From: Nocardioidaceae bacterium
GTDB lineage: Bacteria > Actinomycetota > Actinomycetes > Propionibacteriales > Nocardioidaceae
Direction of reading: 5' to 3'
Assembly (NCBI GenBank): GCA_018672315.1
Contig: CP076053.1
Coordinates: 682,001 to 746,000, forward strand
DNA length: 64,000 nt
The number at the start of each line of letters is the position of its first letter. Position 1 is the stretch's first letter. Positions 43,808 through 56,221 of the stretch are shown one piece after another. The notes below the pieces were generated by a model that saw nothing but the letters and a program-made list of their open reading frames with translations, made no database searches and was not told the origin of the DNA. Made by a program: the position numbers and the translations under genes.

Positions 43808-44814
43808 TCGACCTGTTCGCCCTGGAGTTCTTCCAGCGCGCGCTCATCGCGGCCGTCTTCACCGGTCTGGCTGCGCCGGTGGTCGGCACGTACCTGGTGC
43901 AGCGCCGTCTCGCCCTCATGGGCGACGGGGTCGGGCACGTGGCCGTGACGGGGGTCGCGCTGGGACTGGTCACGGGGCTCGCGCCCACGTGGACGGCGGT
44001 GGTCGTCGCGACGTTGGGTGCGATCACCATCGAGCTGATCCGGGAGCGCGGCCGCACCGGCGGCGACGTGGCCCTGGCACTGCTCTTCTACGGCGGCATC
44101 GCCGGCGGCATCCTGCTGACGGGGCTGGACGGTCAGAGCGCCAGCACCTTGAACTCCTACCTCTTCGGGTCGTTGACCACGCTCGCGGCAGCAGACGTGT
44201 GGTTCACGATCGCGCTGGCCGTCCTGGTCGTCGCCCTCGGCATCGGCCTCGCACCGCAGCTGTTCGCCGTCGCCCAGGACCCCGACTTCGCACGCGTCGC
44301 GGGCCTCGACGTACGCCGCTACAACCTCCTCGTCGCGGTGCTCGCCGCCGTGACGGTCACCGTCGCGATGCGCACGGTCGGACTGCTGCTCGTCTCCGCG
44401 CTGCTGGTGGTGCCGGTCGCGACGAGCCAGCAGGTGATGCGGACCTTCCGGCGTACGCTCGCGCTCGCGGTGGTGCTCGGTGTGATCGCCTCGGTCGGCG
44501 GGCTGCTGGTGGCTGCGTGGCTGTCGGTGACCTACGACGCGCAGGTGGCCACCGGCGCGACGATCGTGCTGCTGGCGTTGGCGATGTTCATGCTGAGCTG
44601 GCCGGTCGGCTACGTGATGCGGCGACGGGCGCGCGCCCGGACGCCCTTCCCGGCGGCCCACGCCCACGACGAGGAGCACGTCGAGACCGGGGAGCACCCC
44701 CACCGCCACGGCCCCGACTGCGGTCACCCGGCGGTGGTGCACGGCGACCATGTGGACTACGTTCACGACGGCCACCGTCACGCACCGCACGGAGAGCACT
44801 ATGACGAGCACTGA
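43804..44814 (+). CDS. znuB: Zinc ABC transporter permease
   Basis: A 336-residue inner-membrane permease of the ABC-3 family, with about eight or nine helices from residue 10 to 275. 'VVGTYLVQRRLALMGDGVGHVAVTGVALG' is the family hallmark, and 'LLLVSALLVVPVATSQQVMRTFRRTLALAV' lies in the membrane core. A C-terminal cytosolic tail of about 60 residues is very His-rich (HAHDEEHVETGEHPHRHGPDCGHP). GTG 43804 overlaps znuC (GTGA). The stop overlaps the following zur gene by 14 bp. Confidence 0.93.
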   Translation: MIDLFALEFFQRALIAAVFTGLAAPVVGTYLVQRRLALMGDGVGHVAVTGVALGLVTGLAPTWTAVVVATLGAITIELIRERGRTGGDVALALLFYGGIAGGILLTGLDGQSASTLNSYLFGSLTTLAAADVWFTIALAVLVVALGIGLAPQLFAVAQDPDFARVAGLDVRRYNLLVAVLAAVTVTVAMRTVGLLLVSALLVVPVATSQQVMRTFRRTLALAVVLGVIASVGGLLVAAWLSVTYDAQVATGATIVLLALAMFMLSWPVGYVMRRRARARTPFPAAHAHDEEHVETGEHPHRHGPDCGHPAVVHGDHVDYVHDGHRHAPHGEHYDEH

Positions 44815-45214
44815 GCAGCGCCCTGACGGGGGCGGGCGTCCCACGCGTCAGCGTCGCGCCGTCACCGCCGCCCTGGAGTCCTTCGACGACTTCCGCACCG
44901 CGCAGGAGCTGCACGCCGCGATCTCACGGTCCGGCGACAACGTCGGTCTCGCCACCGTCTACCGCCACGTGCAGGCCCTCGCCGACGCGGGCGAGGTCGA
45001 CGTGCTGCGCACCGAGTCCGGCGAGGTCGCCTACCGCCGCTGCAGCATGACCCACCACCACCACCTGGTCTGCCGCGCGTGCGGACAGACGGTCGAGGTC
45101 GAGGGGCCGGCGGTGGAGCGGTGGGCCGACGCGGTCGCGGCCGAGCACGGCTTCACCGACGTCTCCCACACGCTGGAGATCTTCGGCATCTGCGCCAGCT
45201 GCGGGCAGGCCTGA
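44801..45214 (+). CDS. zur: Zinc uptake regulator, Fur family
   Basis: A 137-residue Fur-type repressor. The DNA-binding winged helix is 'TRQRRAVTAALESFDDFRTAQELHAAIS...VGLATVYRHVQALADAGEVDVL'. The metal/dimerisation part has the HHHHLVCRACG motif and the CxxC pair ICASCG. ATG 44801 has GGAGAG upstream and overlaps znuB. As the fourth gene it would sense zinc sufficiency and repress from the palindrome at 41871-41896. Confidence 0.92.
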   Translation: MTSTEQRPDGGGRPTRQRRAVTAALESFDDFRTAQELHAAISRSGDNVGLATVYRHVQALADAGEVDVLRTESGEVAYRRCSMTHHHHLVCRACGQTVEVEGPAVERWADAVAAEHGFTDVSHTLEIFGICASCGQA

Positions 45215-45394
45215 GGGGCCGCGGGGGCACTGATCCGCGTCCCTGCGACCGCGTACGCCCTGCGCTGCGGCGGCGCGTCGCGGCCACGGCCGTCCCGGGG
45301 GTTGCGACCGCCGGGCCGCGCCGCGGCCAAGCCGCTTGACGCTTGGGTCGCACGCCGTCTCCGGTTCACGGACCGGCGCCCCCGCGTCCGGCTC

Positions 45395-46159
45395 TCAGGC
45401 CGACCCGTACCGCCGGTTGCGCCGCGCGTACTCCTCGACCGCTCGCCACAGGTCGCGGCGGTCGACGTCGGGCCACAGCACGTCGGAGAAGACGAACTCG
45501 GCGTACGCGCTCTGCCAGGTCATGAAGTTCGAGAGCCGCTGCTCGCCCGAGGTGCGCCAGACGAGGTCGGCGTCGGCGAGCTCGGGCACGTACAGGTAGC
45601 GCGCGAGGGTCTTCTCGGTCACCCGGTCCGGGTCGACCCGGCCGGCGGCGACGTCCTGGGCGAGGGCGCGGGCCGCGTCGCCGAGCTCGGCGCGTCCGCC
45701 GTAGTTCACGCACATCGTGAGCGTCATCCGGGTGTTGGCTGCGGTCAGCTCCTCGGCGACCTGGAGCTCCTTGACGACCGAGCGCCAGAGCCGCGGACGT
45801 CGCCCGGCCCAGCGCACCCGGACCCCGAGCTCGTGCATCTCGTCGCGGCGCCTGCGGATGACGTCACGGTTGAAGCCCATCAGGAACCGCACCTCGTCGG
45901 GGCTGCGTGACCAGTTCTCGGTGGAGAACGCGTACGCGCTGATCGCCTTGACCCCCACCTCGATCGCGCCCTCCACGACGTCGAAGAGCGCGTGCTCGCC
46001 GCGCTCGTGGCCGGCGGTGCGGGGCAGACCGCGTTCCTTGGCCCACCGGCCGTTGCCGTCCATGACGACGGCGACGTGGTGCGGGACGAGGTCGGCGGGC
46101 AGCCTCGGGGCGGTGGCCCCGGACGGGTGCGGGTGGGGTTCGCGGACGGGACGTGGCAC
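45395..46159 (-). CDS. uppS: Isoprenyl (undecaprenyl/decaprenyl) diphosphate synthase
   Basis: A 254-residue cis-prenyltransferase making the C50/C55 lipid carrier for peptidoglycan and arabinogalactan. Motifs: [20 protein letters not shown] (Asp for Mg2+, about residue 34), '[19 protein letters not shown]', 'NYGGRAEL', and '[27 protein letters not shown]'. It is paired with recO upstream on the same strand (9 bp gap), the conserved actinobacterial order. GTG 46159 is used. Confidence 0.95.
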   Translation of the reverse strand: MPRPVREPHPHPSGATAPRLPADLVPHHVAVVMDGNGRWAKERGLPRTAGHERGEHALFDVVEGAIEVGVKAISAYAFSTENWSRSPDEVRFLMGFNRDVIRRRRDEMHELGVRVRWAGRRPRLWRSVVKELQVAEELTAANTRMTLTMCVNYGGRAELGDAARALAQDVAAGRVDPDRVTEKTLARYLYVPELADADLVWRTSGEQRLSNFMTWQSAYAEFVFSDVLWPDVDRRDLWRAVEEYARRNRRYGSA

Positions 46160-46168
46160 GGGCGCAAC

Positions 46169-46900
46169 CTAGCCGCGGTCGAGGTGGGCCAGGGAGGTGA
46201 GGCCGCGTTCGAGGTGCCAGGAGACGTACGCGGCGACGAGGCCGGACGCCTCACGGCGATGGCGCGCGTCGGCACCCGCGGCGGTGTCCCAGTCGCCGGT
46301 GAGCAGCGCGCCGAGGAGGCGTACGGTCTCCGGCTGCGGGTGCGCGGCCCCGGGCACCCGGCAGCCGGTGCACAGGATCCCGCCGGCCATCGCTGAGAAC
46401 GCGCGGTGGTCGCCGAGCTCGCCGCACCGTGCGCAGGCCTCGAAGCTGGGCGCGAAGCCGGCGGTCGCCAGCGCGCGCAGCAGGTAGGAGTCGAGCACCT
46501 CGGTGGCCGTACGCTCCCCGCCGGTCAGGGCACGGAGGGCGCCGACGAGCAGCTGGTGCTGTGCCGTGGCGGGCTCGCCCTCCTCGGGCACGACGCGGCC
46601 CGCGGTCTCGAGCATCACCGTGCCGGCGGTGTACCGCTCGTAGTCACCGCCGAGGCGCAGGGCGAACGGGGTCAGGGTGACCGCCTGGGTGACCACGTCC
46701 AGCGTGCGGCCCTCGGCGAGCTGCAGGTCGACGTGGCTGAAGGGCTCGAGACGCGCACCGAACTTCGAGGTGGTGCGCCGGATGCCGCGGGCCACGGCGC
46801 GGACACGACCGCTGCGTCGCGTGAGCAGGGTGAGGATCCGGTCGGCCTCACCCAGCTTGTGCGTACGCAGGACGACGGCCTCGTCGCGGTAGAGGGGCAC
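46169..46900 (-). CDS. recO: DNA repair protein RecO
   Basis: A 243-residue recombination mediator that helps load RecA on SSB-coated DNA. It has the N-terminal OB fold 'MPLYRDEAVVLRTHKLGEADRILTLLTR', a helical C-terminal domain and a zinc-finger-like CxxC pair (FEACARCGEL ... GILCTGC). The start is GTG 46900. It is 4 bp away from the next minus-strand kinase stop, so read-through from the upstream genes is likely. Confidence 0.95.
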   Translation of the reverse strand: MPLYRDEAVVLRTHKLGEADRILTLLTRRSGRVRAVARGIRRTTSKFGARLEPFSHVDLQLAEGRTLDVVTQAVTLTPFALRLGGDYERYTAGTVMLETAGRVVPEEGEPATAQHQLLVGALRALTGGERTATEVLDSYLLRALATAGFAPSFEACARCGELGDHRAFSAMAGGILCTGCRVPGAAHPQPETVRLLGALLTGDWDTAAGADARHRREASGLVAAYVSWHLERGLTSLAHLDRG

Positions 46901-46904
46901 GGTC

Positions 46905-48533
46905 TCAGCCTGCCCGGTCGACGGTGAGCGGCAGGTCCACGGTCGCGGTCGTGCCGTGTCCGGGGGTGCTCTCGAGACTGATGCGTCCGCCGTGCCGCTC
47001 GACGATGGTGCGGGTGATGGGCAGGCCCAGCCCGACGCCCTGGATGGACTGGTCGGCCAGCGACGGCGACCGGAAGAAGCGCGAGAAGGCCTGCTCGAGC
47101 TCCTCGGGGCTCATGCCGCGGCCGCGGTCGACGACGACGAGCCGGGCGTGACCCTCGTGGCGACGGACGGAGACGTCGACGACGCGGGAGCTGTCGGCGT
47201 ACTTCACGGCGTTGGAGACCAGGTTGGCGACGACCTGGGACAGGCGCAGCCCGTCACCGACCAGCGGCGGCACCTCCTCCAGGTCGCAGCGCACCTCGAT
47301 GTCGTGCTCCCGCGCATACGACTCGAGCTCGGCGACGGTCTCGGCGACGAGCCGGTCGAGCCGCAGGGTCTGCATGGCGAGCTCGATGCTGCTGTCGCCG
47401 TGGCTGGCCGAGTCGAGCAGGTCGGCGACGAGTCCGAGCAGTCGGTGGGCGTTGCGCTCGGCGACGTCGAGGTGGCTGCGGACCTGCGCCGGCACCTCGG
47501 GTGCGTCCTGGGCGAGGTCGAGGTACCCCAGGATCGAGGTCAGCGGGGTGCGCAGCTCGTGGGAGACCATCGCGATGAAGTCGTCCTTCGCGTGCAGCGC
47601 ACGCAGCGCCTCGGTGATGTCGTGGTACGCCAGCACCGTCGCCTGGCGTACGCCCGCTTCGTCGTGGACGGCGCGCGCGGACACCGCGACGGCCCGTTGC
47701 TGCACCGAGCCCCGCGGGCCGATGCAGATGACCTCGCCGCTGAACTCCTCCCCCGCCGCGGCACGCACCGAGGGCCGTGCGGCGGGCGGCAGCCAGGTGG
47801 TGCGGTCCGCGGCGTAGACGTGACCGGGCAGCGGCCCGTCCTCGTCGTCGCGACCGTCGGGGTAGGCGAGGCGGATGAACTCCTCATGGCGACGGTTGAT
47901 CAGCTCGTAGCGTCCCCCGGCGTCCATGAGCACCAGCCCGACGTCGACGGTCTGGATCAGCGTCTCGACCACCGATCGCTGGCGGTCCAGCCGGGCGCGG
48001 TCCTCGTCCCAGGCGCGGGTGGCCACCGCGACGAACAGCGCCAGCAGCAGGCCCACGGCAGCGAGACCTGCAGCACCGGCCACGTCCGAGCGTCCCGCGA
48101 TGAGGGAGGGCCCGAGGTAGAGCAGCAGTACACCCCCGGCCGCGGCGTGCACCCCGGCACGGTGTCGCAGCCGACCGAGGTAGACGAGGGTGAGGAGCAC
48201 CAGGGCCCCTGCGACCAGATCGGGTACGGCGGCCAGCAGCAGCCCGAAGACCAGGAGGTTGCCGAGGGCCGCGACGAAGGCGAGGGTCTGGGCGCGGGGT
48301 CCCCGGGTGCTTCGCGTCGCCGCCGCCATCAGCACGGTGTCGATCGCCGCGACCACCCCGGCCGCGAGCGCGAGCGCCCCGGGCTCCTCCCCCGTGACCG
48401 CCCGCGCGAGCACCTCGGCCCCGAGCACGGCCATGATCAGCAGGTGGACCAGCAGCTCGGGGCCCTGCCCGATCGTGCTGGACCGCCTCTGCAGGGCGGT
48501 CGGGAGCCGATCGTGGTCGGACCTGTCGTGCAT
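46905..48533 (-). CDS. Membrane sensor histidine kinase with PAS domain
   Basis: A 542-residue sensor kinase. Six or so hydrophobic helices fill residues about 22-180. A PAS domain follows (about 195-310; 'VDVGLVLMDAGGRYELINRRHEEF'), then HisKA with His325 (MVSHELRTPLTSILGYLDLA) and HATPase (NLVSNAVKYA, DRGRGM, GVGLGLPIT). ATG 48533 is chosen because upstream in-frame sequence is antisense to the hydrolase. No response regulator is adjacent. The alpha/beta hydrolase gene ends 5 bp upstream. Confidence 0.88.
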   Translation of the reverse strand: MHDRSDHDRLPTALQRRSSTIGQGPELLVHLLIMAVLGAEVLARAVTGEEPGALALAAGVVAAIDTVLMAAATRSTRGPRAQTLAFVAALGNLLVFGLLLAAVPDLVAGALVLLTLVYLGRLRHRAGVHAAAGGVLLLYLGPSLIAGRSDVAGAAGLAAVGLLLALFVAVATRAWDEDRARLDRQRSVVETLIQTVDVGLVLMDAGGRYELINRRHEEFIRLAYPDGRDDEDGPLPGHVYAADRTTWLPPAARPSVRAAAGEEFSGEVICIGPRGSVQQRAVAVSARAVHDEAGVRQATVLAYHDITEALRALHAKDDFIAMVSHELRTPLTSILGYLDLAQDAPEVPAQVRSHLDVAERNAHRLLGLVADLLDSASHGDSSIELAMQTLRLDRLVAETVAELESYAREHDIEVRCDLEEVPPLVGDGLRLSQVVANLVSNAVKYADSSRVVDVSVRRHEGHARLVVVDRGRGMSPEELEQAFSRFFRSPSLADQSIQGVGLGLPITRTIVERHGGRISLESTPGHGTTATVDLPLTVDRAG

Positions 48534-48538
48534 GTCGC

Positions 48539-49390
48539 TCAGGACAGGACCAGGTGCGGTCGCTGCTCCGCTTCGGTCCAGCAGTCGCGGACGAACTCGA
48601 CCGCGGCCTCGTCGAGTCGCTCGGGCGAGAAGCGCCACTCGAGGATGCCCTTCGCCGGGACGAACCTGGCGCGGGGCATCTCCTCGGCGAGAAGGGCCGC
48701 GTCGGCGTACGGGTGGATCGGGTCGCGGCGGTGCCCGACGACGAGCGCCGGCACCTGCATGGCGCGCCGCCGCGCGCTGGGGGGTGCGACGCGACCGAAG
48801 AAGAGCCCGTGCACCGCGGCGGCCATCGGGGCGGGCCGCTGGTTGAGGGTGTCGAGGACGATGCCGGCCCAGAACGGCACCAGGCCCCGGGGCACCGAGC
48901 GGGAGGCCCGCCGCAGCGCGCTGACCGGGACCGGCGCGAGCCGGCCGACGAACATCAGGGGCGCGAAGGCGACGATGGCCGCTTCGAGGCCGTTGTCGAG
49001 CACCGGCATCTCGGCGATGATGCCGCGGACGCGCTCGGGCGCGGCGTCGGCGACCTCGAGCGAGACGTTGGCGCCCAGCGACGTGCCGCCGACGACCGCC
49101 TGCTCGACGCCGAGGTGGTCCAGCAGCGCGATGACCTGCTCCCCGAACGCCGTCATCGAGTAGAGCGTCGGGTCGGCGGGTCGGTCGGACCGCCCGTGGC
49201 CGAGCAGGTCCAGCGCCACGACGTGGTGCCCGGCGGCCGCCAGCACGCGGGCGAGCGGCTGGCACATGCGCCGCGGCATGAGCTGGCCGTGCAACAGCAC
49301 CACCCAACGGTCCCCGCCGCCGTACTCGGTGAACTCGAGGCGGTCGCCGTCACAGAAGAACTGACCGACGCGCTCGGACACCAGACTCAT
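48539..49390 (-). CDS. Alpha/beta-fold hydrolase
   Basis: A 283-residue hydrolase. Visible: oxyanion 'VVLLHGQLMPRRM', 'ALDLLGHGRSDRP', nucleophile motif VVGGTSLGANVSL in which Ser of GTSLG replaces the usual GxSxG spacing normally (G-T-S-L-G), acid 'VVGHRRDPIHPYADA', and a late region without the usual clear catalytic His motif (RFVPAKGILEWRFSPERL). ATG 49390 has GAGG before it, and TACCCT sits at near-leaderless distance. It is followed by the kinase gene with 5 bp between. Confidence 0.78.
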   Translation of the reverse strand: MSLVSERVGQFFCDGDRLEFTEYGGGDRWVVLLHGQLMPRRMCQPLARVLAAAGHHVVALDLLGHGRSDRPADPTLYSMTAFGEQVIALLDHLGVEQAVVGGTSLGANVSLEVADAAPERVRGIIAEMPVLDNGLEAAIVAFAPLMFVGRLAPVPVSALRRASRSVPRGLVPFWAGIVLDTLNQRPAPMAAAVHGLFFGRVAPPSARRRAMQVPALVVGHRRDPIHPYADAALLAEEMPRARFVPAKGILEWRFSPERLDEAAVEFVRDCWTEAEQRPHLVLS

Positions 49391-49544
49391 GATCCTCAGG
49401 GTAGGGGAATCGCGGCGCCTCACCGGGAGGCTTAGGACGAAGGGACGAGTGGGGCAGGGCCGAGGAGACGGACAAGAGGGGACCAAAGACCTCACCTGAC
49501 CCGTAGTGCATCCACCCGACCCTCAGGCGCGCCAGGATGTGCCC

Positions 49545-53907
<4,363 letters not shown>

Positions 53908-53923
<16 letters not shown>

Positions 53924-53952
53924 CAGCGAAGGAGGAGGCTGCGCATCTTCAT
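53908..53952 (-). CDS. leuL: leuA leader peptide
   Basis: A 14-codon ORF, peptide MKMRSLLLRCRSGA, with three consecutive leucine codons (CTC CTC CTT, 53937-53929) and a stop at 53910-53908. A -10-like TAGGGT (53968-53963) lies 10 nt before its ATG, giving an extremely short 5' UTR. Position 91 bp upstream of leuA, leucine-codon run and downstream alternative hairpins mark it as an attenuation leader. It is too short for ordinary ORF calling. Confidence 0.75.
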
Positions 53953-53962
53953 GAGGACACTC

Positions 53963-53968
53963 ACCCTA
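53963..53968 (-). promoter_or_regulatory. -10 box of the leuA leader
   Basis: TAGGGT on the minus strand, 10 nt before the leader ATG 53952. A -35 match at 17-18 bp is weak. The divergent plus-strand promoter TAGATT at 54025 shares this 84-bp region. Confidence 0.5.
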
Positions 53969-54024
53969 CGCGGATGACGCGTACGCCGGAAGTCAGGCCT
54001 CCCGACCCGGCCGGTGCTGAGGGC

Positions 54025-54030
54025 TAGATT
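54025..54030 (+). promoter_or_regulatory. -10 box, leaderless promoter
   Basis: TAGATT ends 6 nt before ATG 54037, placing the start codon at +1; no Shine-Dalgarno is present. Confidence 0.55.
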
Positions 54031-54036
54031 CGCCGC

Positions 54037-54705
54037 ATGTCCTACGACGTGGGGTGCTGGATCGGAAGCGCTCCCGTCGACGCCGACGCCGCCGAGGAGA
54101 TCTGGGACGACCTGGCGCGGCGCTCGGACGCTCCCCCGCAGGCGCTGCTGGATTTCGTGACGGCCGTGCGCGCCGAGGCGCCCGATGACCCGGCCGCCTT
54201 CGACGTCGAGCCCCCACCGCCCTGGGCCATGAGCGGAACCCTGGAGCCCGAGGGATGGGTCGTCGAGATCGTCATGACGTTCGACGGCGTCGAACGTGGT
54301 GAGGCCGTGATCCGGCGTGCGGCTGCCGCACATGGCGTCACGGTGTGGGATCCGCAGGTGGAGGAGTGCTGGGAGTCGGCGGGTGCACCAAAGCGGGCCT
54401 TCTCGCCGGCGACGATCTCGCGTCTCGCCGTCTGGGTCGGAACCCGACCGGAGTCGCTGACCGATGCGATGACGCAGCTGGCACGCCGCCAGCGATCTTT
54501 CGATCCGGCGTGGATGGCCGATACGCGACCGCTGAACAATGCGGTGAGGGCGCTCGAGGACGCCGGCCTCGTGCGCGACATCGACTCGCTCGACCCTCAC
54601 CTGGCCGTGCTTCGGCTGCGTGAGACCGACGCGGTGCGGCTGCGCACGCTCCTCGACGAGCACGGCGCGGTCGGGGTGGACCCGGACGGGCATCGTCTGC
54701 TGTGA
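54037..54705 (+). CDS. Hypothetical cytosolic protein
   Basis: A 222-residue acidic soluble protein, no signal or membrane segment. An N-terminal part 'YDVGCWIGSAPVDADAAEEIWDDLARR' and a mixed alpha/beta middle end in a helical region with 'TRPLNNAVRALEDAGLV'. I recognise no family. Third-position GC in the first half looks less extreme than in neighbours (several codons ending in T/A, for example around 54400-54560), which could reflect more recent acquisition, but this is a visual impression. Likely translated from a leaderless message. Confidence 0.68.
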   Translation: MSYDVGCWIGSAPVDADAAEEIWDDLARRSDAPPQALLDFVTAVRAEAPDDPAAFDVEPPPPWAMSGTLEPEGWVVEIVMTFDGVERGEAVIRRAAAAHGVTVWDPQVEECWESAGAPKRAFSPATISRLAVWVGTRPESLTDAMTQLARRQRSFDPAWMADTRPLNNAVRALEDAGLVRDIDSLDPHLAVLRLRETDAVRLRTLLDEHGAVGVDPDGHRLL

Positions 54706-54736
54706 CGCGCGGGCCCGACAAGGCAGGCTCGTCCGC

Positions 54737-55228
54737 ATGACCACGCTCCTGATCGCCCACCACTCCCCGACCGCGCACGTCGCCGCGCTCCGCGACGCCC
54801 TGCACGCGGGCGCGACCGACGACGCGATCGAGGGCGTCGAGGTGGACGTACGCTCCGTCGCGGACGTGCAGGCCGAGCACCTGATCGACGCCGACGGCGT
54901 GCTGCTGCTCACGCCCGCGAACTTCGGCTACATGGCCGGGATGGTCAAGGACATGTTCGACCGGACCTTCCTCGACATCGGCGGCGCGCTCTCCGACGAC
55001 GGCAGTGGCGAGGGGTCGGCGGGTGGCGGCGGGAAGAAGCCGTACGGCCTTTGCGTCCACGGCCGCTACGACACCACCGGCGCGGAGCAGTCGGTCCAGA
55101 CCATCGTCGGCGCCCTGCCCTGGACGCAGGCCGCGGAGGTGCTGAGCGTGATCGGCGACGTCGACGACGCCGCGACCGAGCGGGCGTACGAGCTCGGCGG
55201 CACCCTGGCGGCACTGCTGATGCCGTGA
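54737..55228 (+). CDS. NAD(P)H-dependent oxidoreductase / flavodoxin-fold protein
   Basis: A 163-residue flavodoxin-like reductase. 'TTLLIAHHSPTAHVAALRDAL' gives the first phosphate-binding loop region and 'DGVLLLTPANFGYMAGMVKDMFDRTF' is the typical NADPH-dependent FMN-reductase motif. A Gly/Ser insertion (SGEGSAGGGGKK) precedes 'YGLCVHGRYDTTGAEQSVQTIV'. ATG 54737 starts 31 bp after the preceding stop. Substrate unknown. Confidence 0.82.
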   Translation: MTTLLIAHHSPTAHVAALRDALHAGATDDAIEGVEVDVRSVADVQAEHLIDADGVLLLTPANFGYMAGMVKDMFDRTFLDIGGALSDDGSGEGSAGGGGKKPYGLCVHGRYDTTGAEQSVQTIVGALPWTQAAEVLSVIGDVDDAATERAYELGGTLAALLMP

Positions 55229-55317
55229 ACGCACGTCGTTGCTGACCGTCGGTCTGTGTGACCGCGGCTACGATGACCGTCCCTGATGCGACGAATGCCA
55301 CGAGTGCGAGGTTGCGC

Positions 55318-56205
55318 GTGACCCGAGTCCGACTGACCGTTGCGTCGCTCGCGCTGCTCCTGCCCCTCGCAGCGTGCGGCGGCTCCGAGGACGACCCCGT
55401 CGAGACCCCGCCGTCCGCCTCGGCGGCCGGGCAGTCGTCCCCGCCCACCTCAGACGCTGCCGACGGGTCGGGCGGGGCGATCGAGCAGTCCGACGCCCCA
55501 GCGCTGGCCGACGCGCCGCAGCTCGGCGCCTGCCGCGACCTCACCCCCGAGGACGTCGCCCAGCCGGCCGACGACACCGACCCCGTCGCGTGCGCCGAGA
55601 AGCACACCGCGCAGACCTTCGTCGTGGGGAGCTTCCCCGAGCGCGTCACCCGCGGTACCGCGTGGGACTCCCCGGCGCTCGGCGCCTACATCTACGACGA
55701 GTGCACCCGGCGCTTCGCCGCCTTCGTCGGCGGCGACGAGTCGATCAGGCTGCGCTCGCTGGTCTCGTGGGCCTGGTTCCGGCCGACCGAGGAACAGTGG
55801 GCCGACGGCGCCCGCTGGTTCCGCTGCGACATCGTCGGCGGCACCCCGGCCGCGGCGTCGTACGCACCCCTGCCGCGGGACGCGAAGGGGCTCTTCGCCC
55901 GCGGGCCGGTCGAGCAGTGGATGCAGTGCGTGGACGGCCCCACGATCACCTCGGCACCCGCGACCCCGTGCACCGAGAAGCACACCTGGCGCGCGATCCG
56001 CTTCGTGAAGGTGACGAACGGGCCCAAGGAGAAGTACCCCGGCGACAAGATCGTCGCCTCGCGGGCCCGCGACGGCTGCTCGGACCAGGTGGCGGACTAT
56101 CTCGACTACCAGCCGGAGTACGAGTTCGCCTACTCCTGGTTCCACGAGGCCGAGTGGAAGGCCGGCAACCGCGTCGCCGTCTGCTGGGCCCGCTCCAGCG
56201 CCTGA
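55318..56205 (+). CDS. Septum_form-like secreted lipoprotein, copy 1
   Basis: A 295-residue lipoprotein with signal 'RVRLTVASLALLLPLAACGG' (lipobox LAAC). A Pro/Ser-rich linker leads to a Cys-rich domain with repeated 'C..KHTAQTF', 'YDECTRRFAAF', 'ARWFRCDIVGG' and 'CTEKHTWRAIRFV', the layout of the actinobacterial Septum_form domain (septum formation/envelope proteins), present here apparently twice. GTG 55318 has GAGG 6 nt upstream; the longer in-frame GTG at 55258 adds a hydrophilic tail that would break the signal peptide. Likely extracytoplasmic, disulfide-stabilised. Confidence 0.8.
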   Translation: MTRVRLTVASLALLLPLAACGGSEDDPVETPPSASAAGQSSPPTSDAADGSGGAIEQSDAPALADAPQLGACRDLTPEDVAQPADDTDPVACAEKHTAQTFVVGSFPERVTRGTAWDSPALGAYIYDECTRRFAAFVGGDESIRLRSLVSWAWFRPTEEQWADGARWFRCDIVGGTPAAASYAPLPRDAKGLFARGPVEQWMQCVDGPTITSAPATPCTEKHTWRAIRFVKVTNGPKEKYPGDKIVASRARDGCSDQVADYLDYQPEYEFAYSWFHEAEWKAGNRVAVCWARSSA

Positions 56206-56209
56206 GTCG

Positions 56210-56215
56210 TACGCT
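56210..56215 (+). promoter_or_regulatory. -10 box, leaderless promoter of the second Septum_form-like gene
   Basis: TACGCT ends 6 nt before GTG 56222, making the start codon +1. It overlaps the 16-bp gap after the first copy, so the second gene may have its own transcript. Confidence 0.5.
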
Positions 56216-56221
56216 CACCGG

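Noticed and set aside
48539-49307. Reading the hydrolase and kinase (46905-49307) as one fused minus-strand protein
   Set aside because: The long frame upstream of ATG 48533 is in a different frame from the hydrolase motifs and is shadow sequence; the two are separate genes 5 bp apart.
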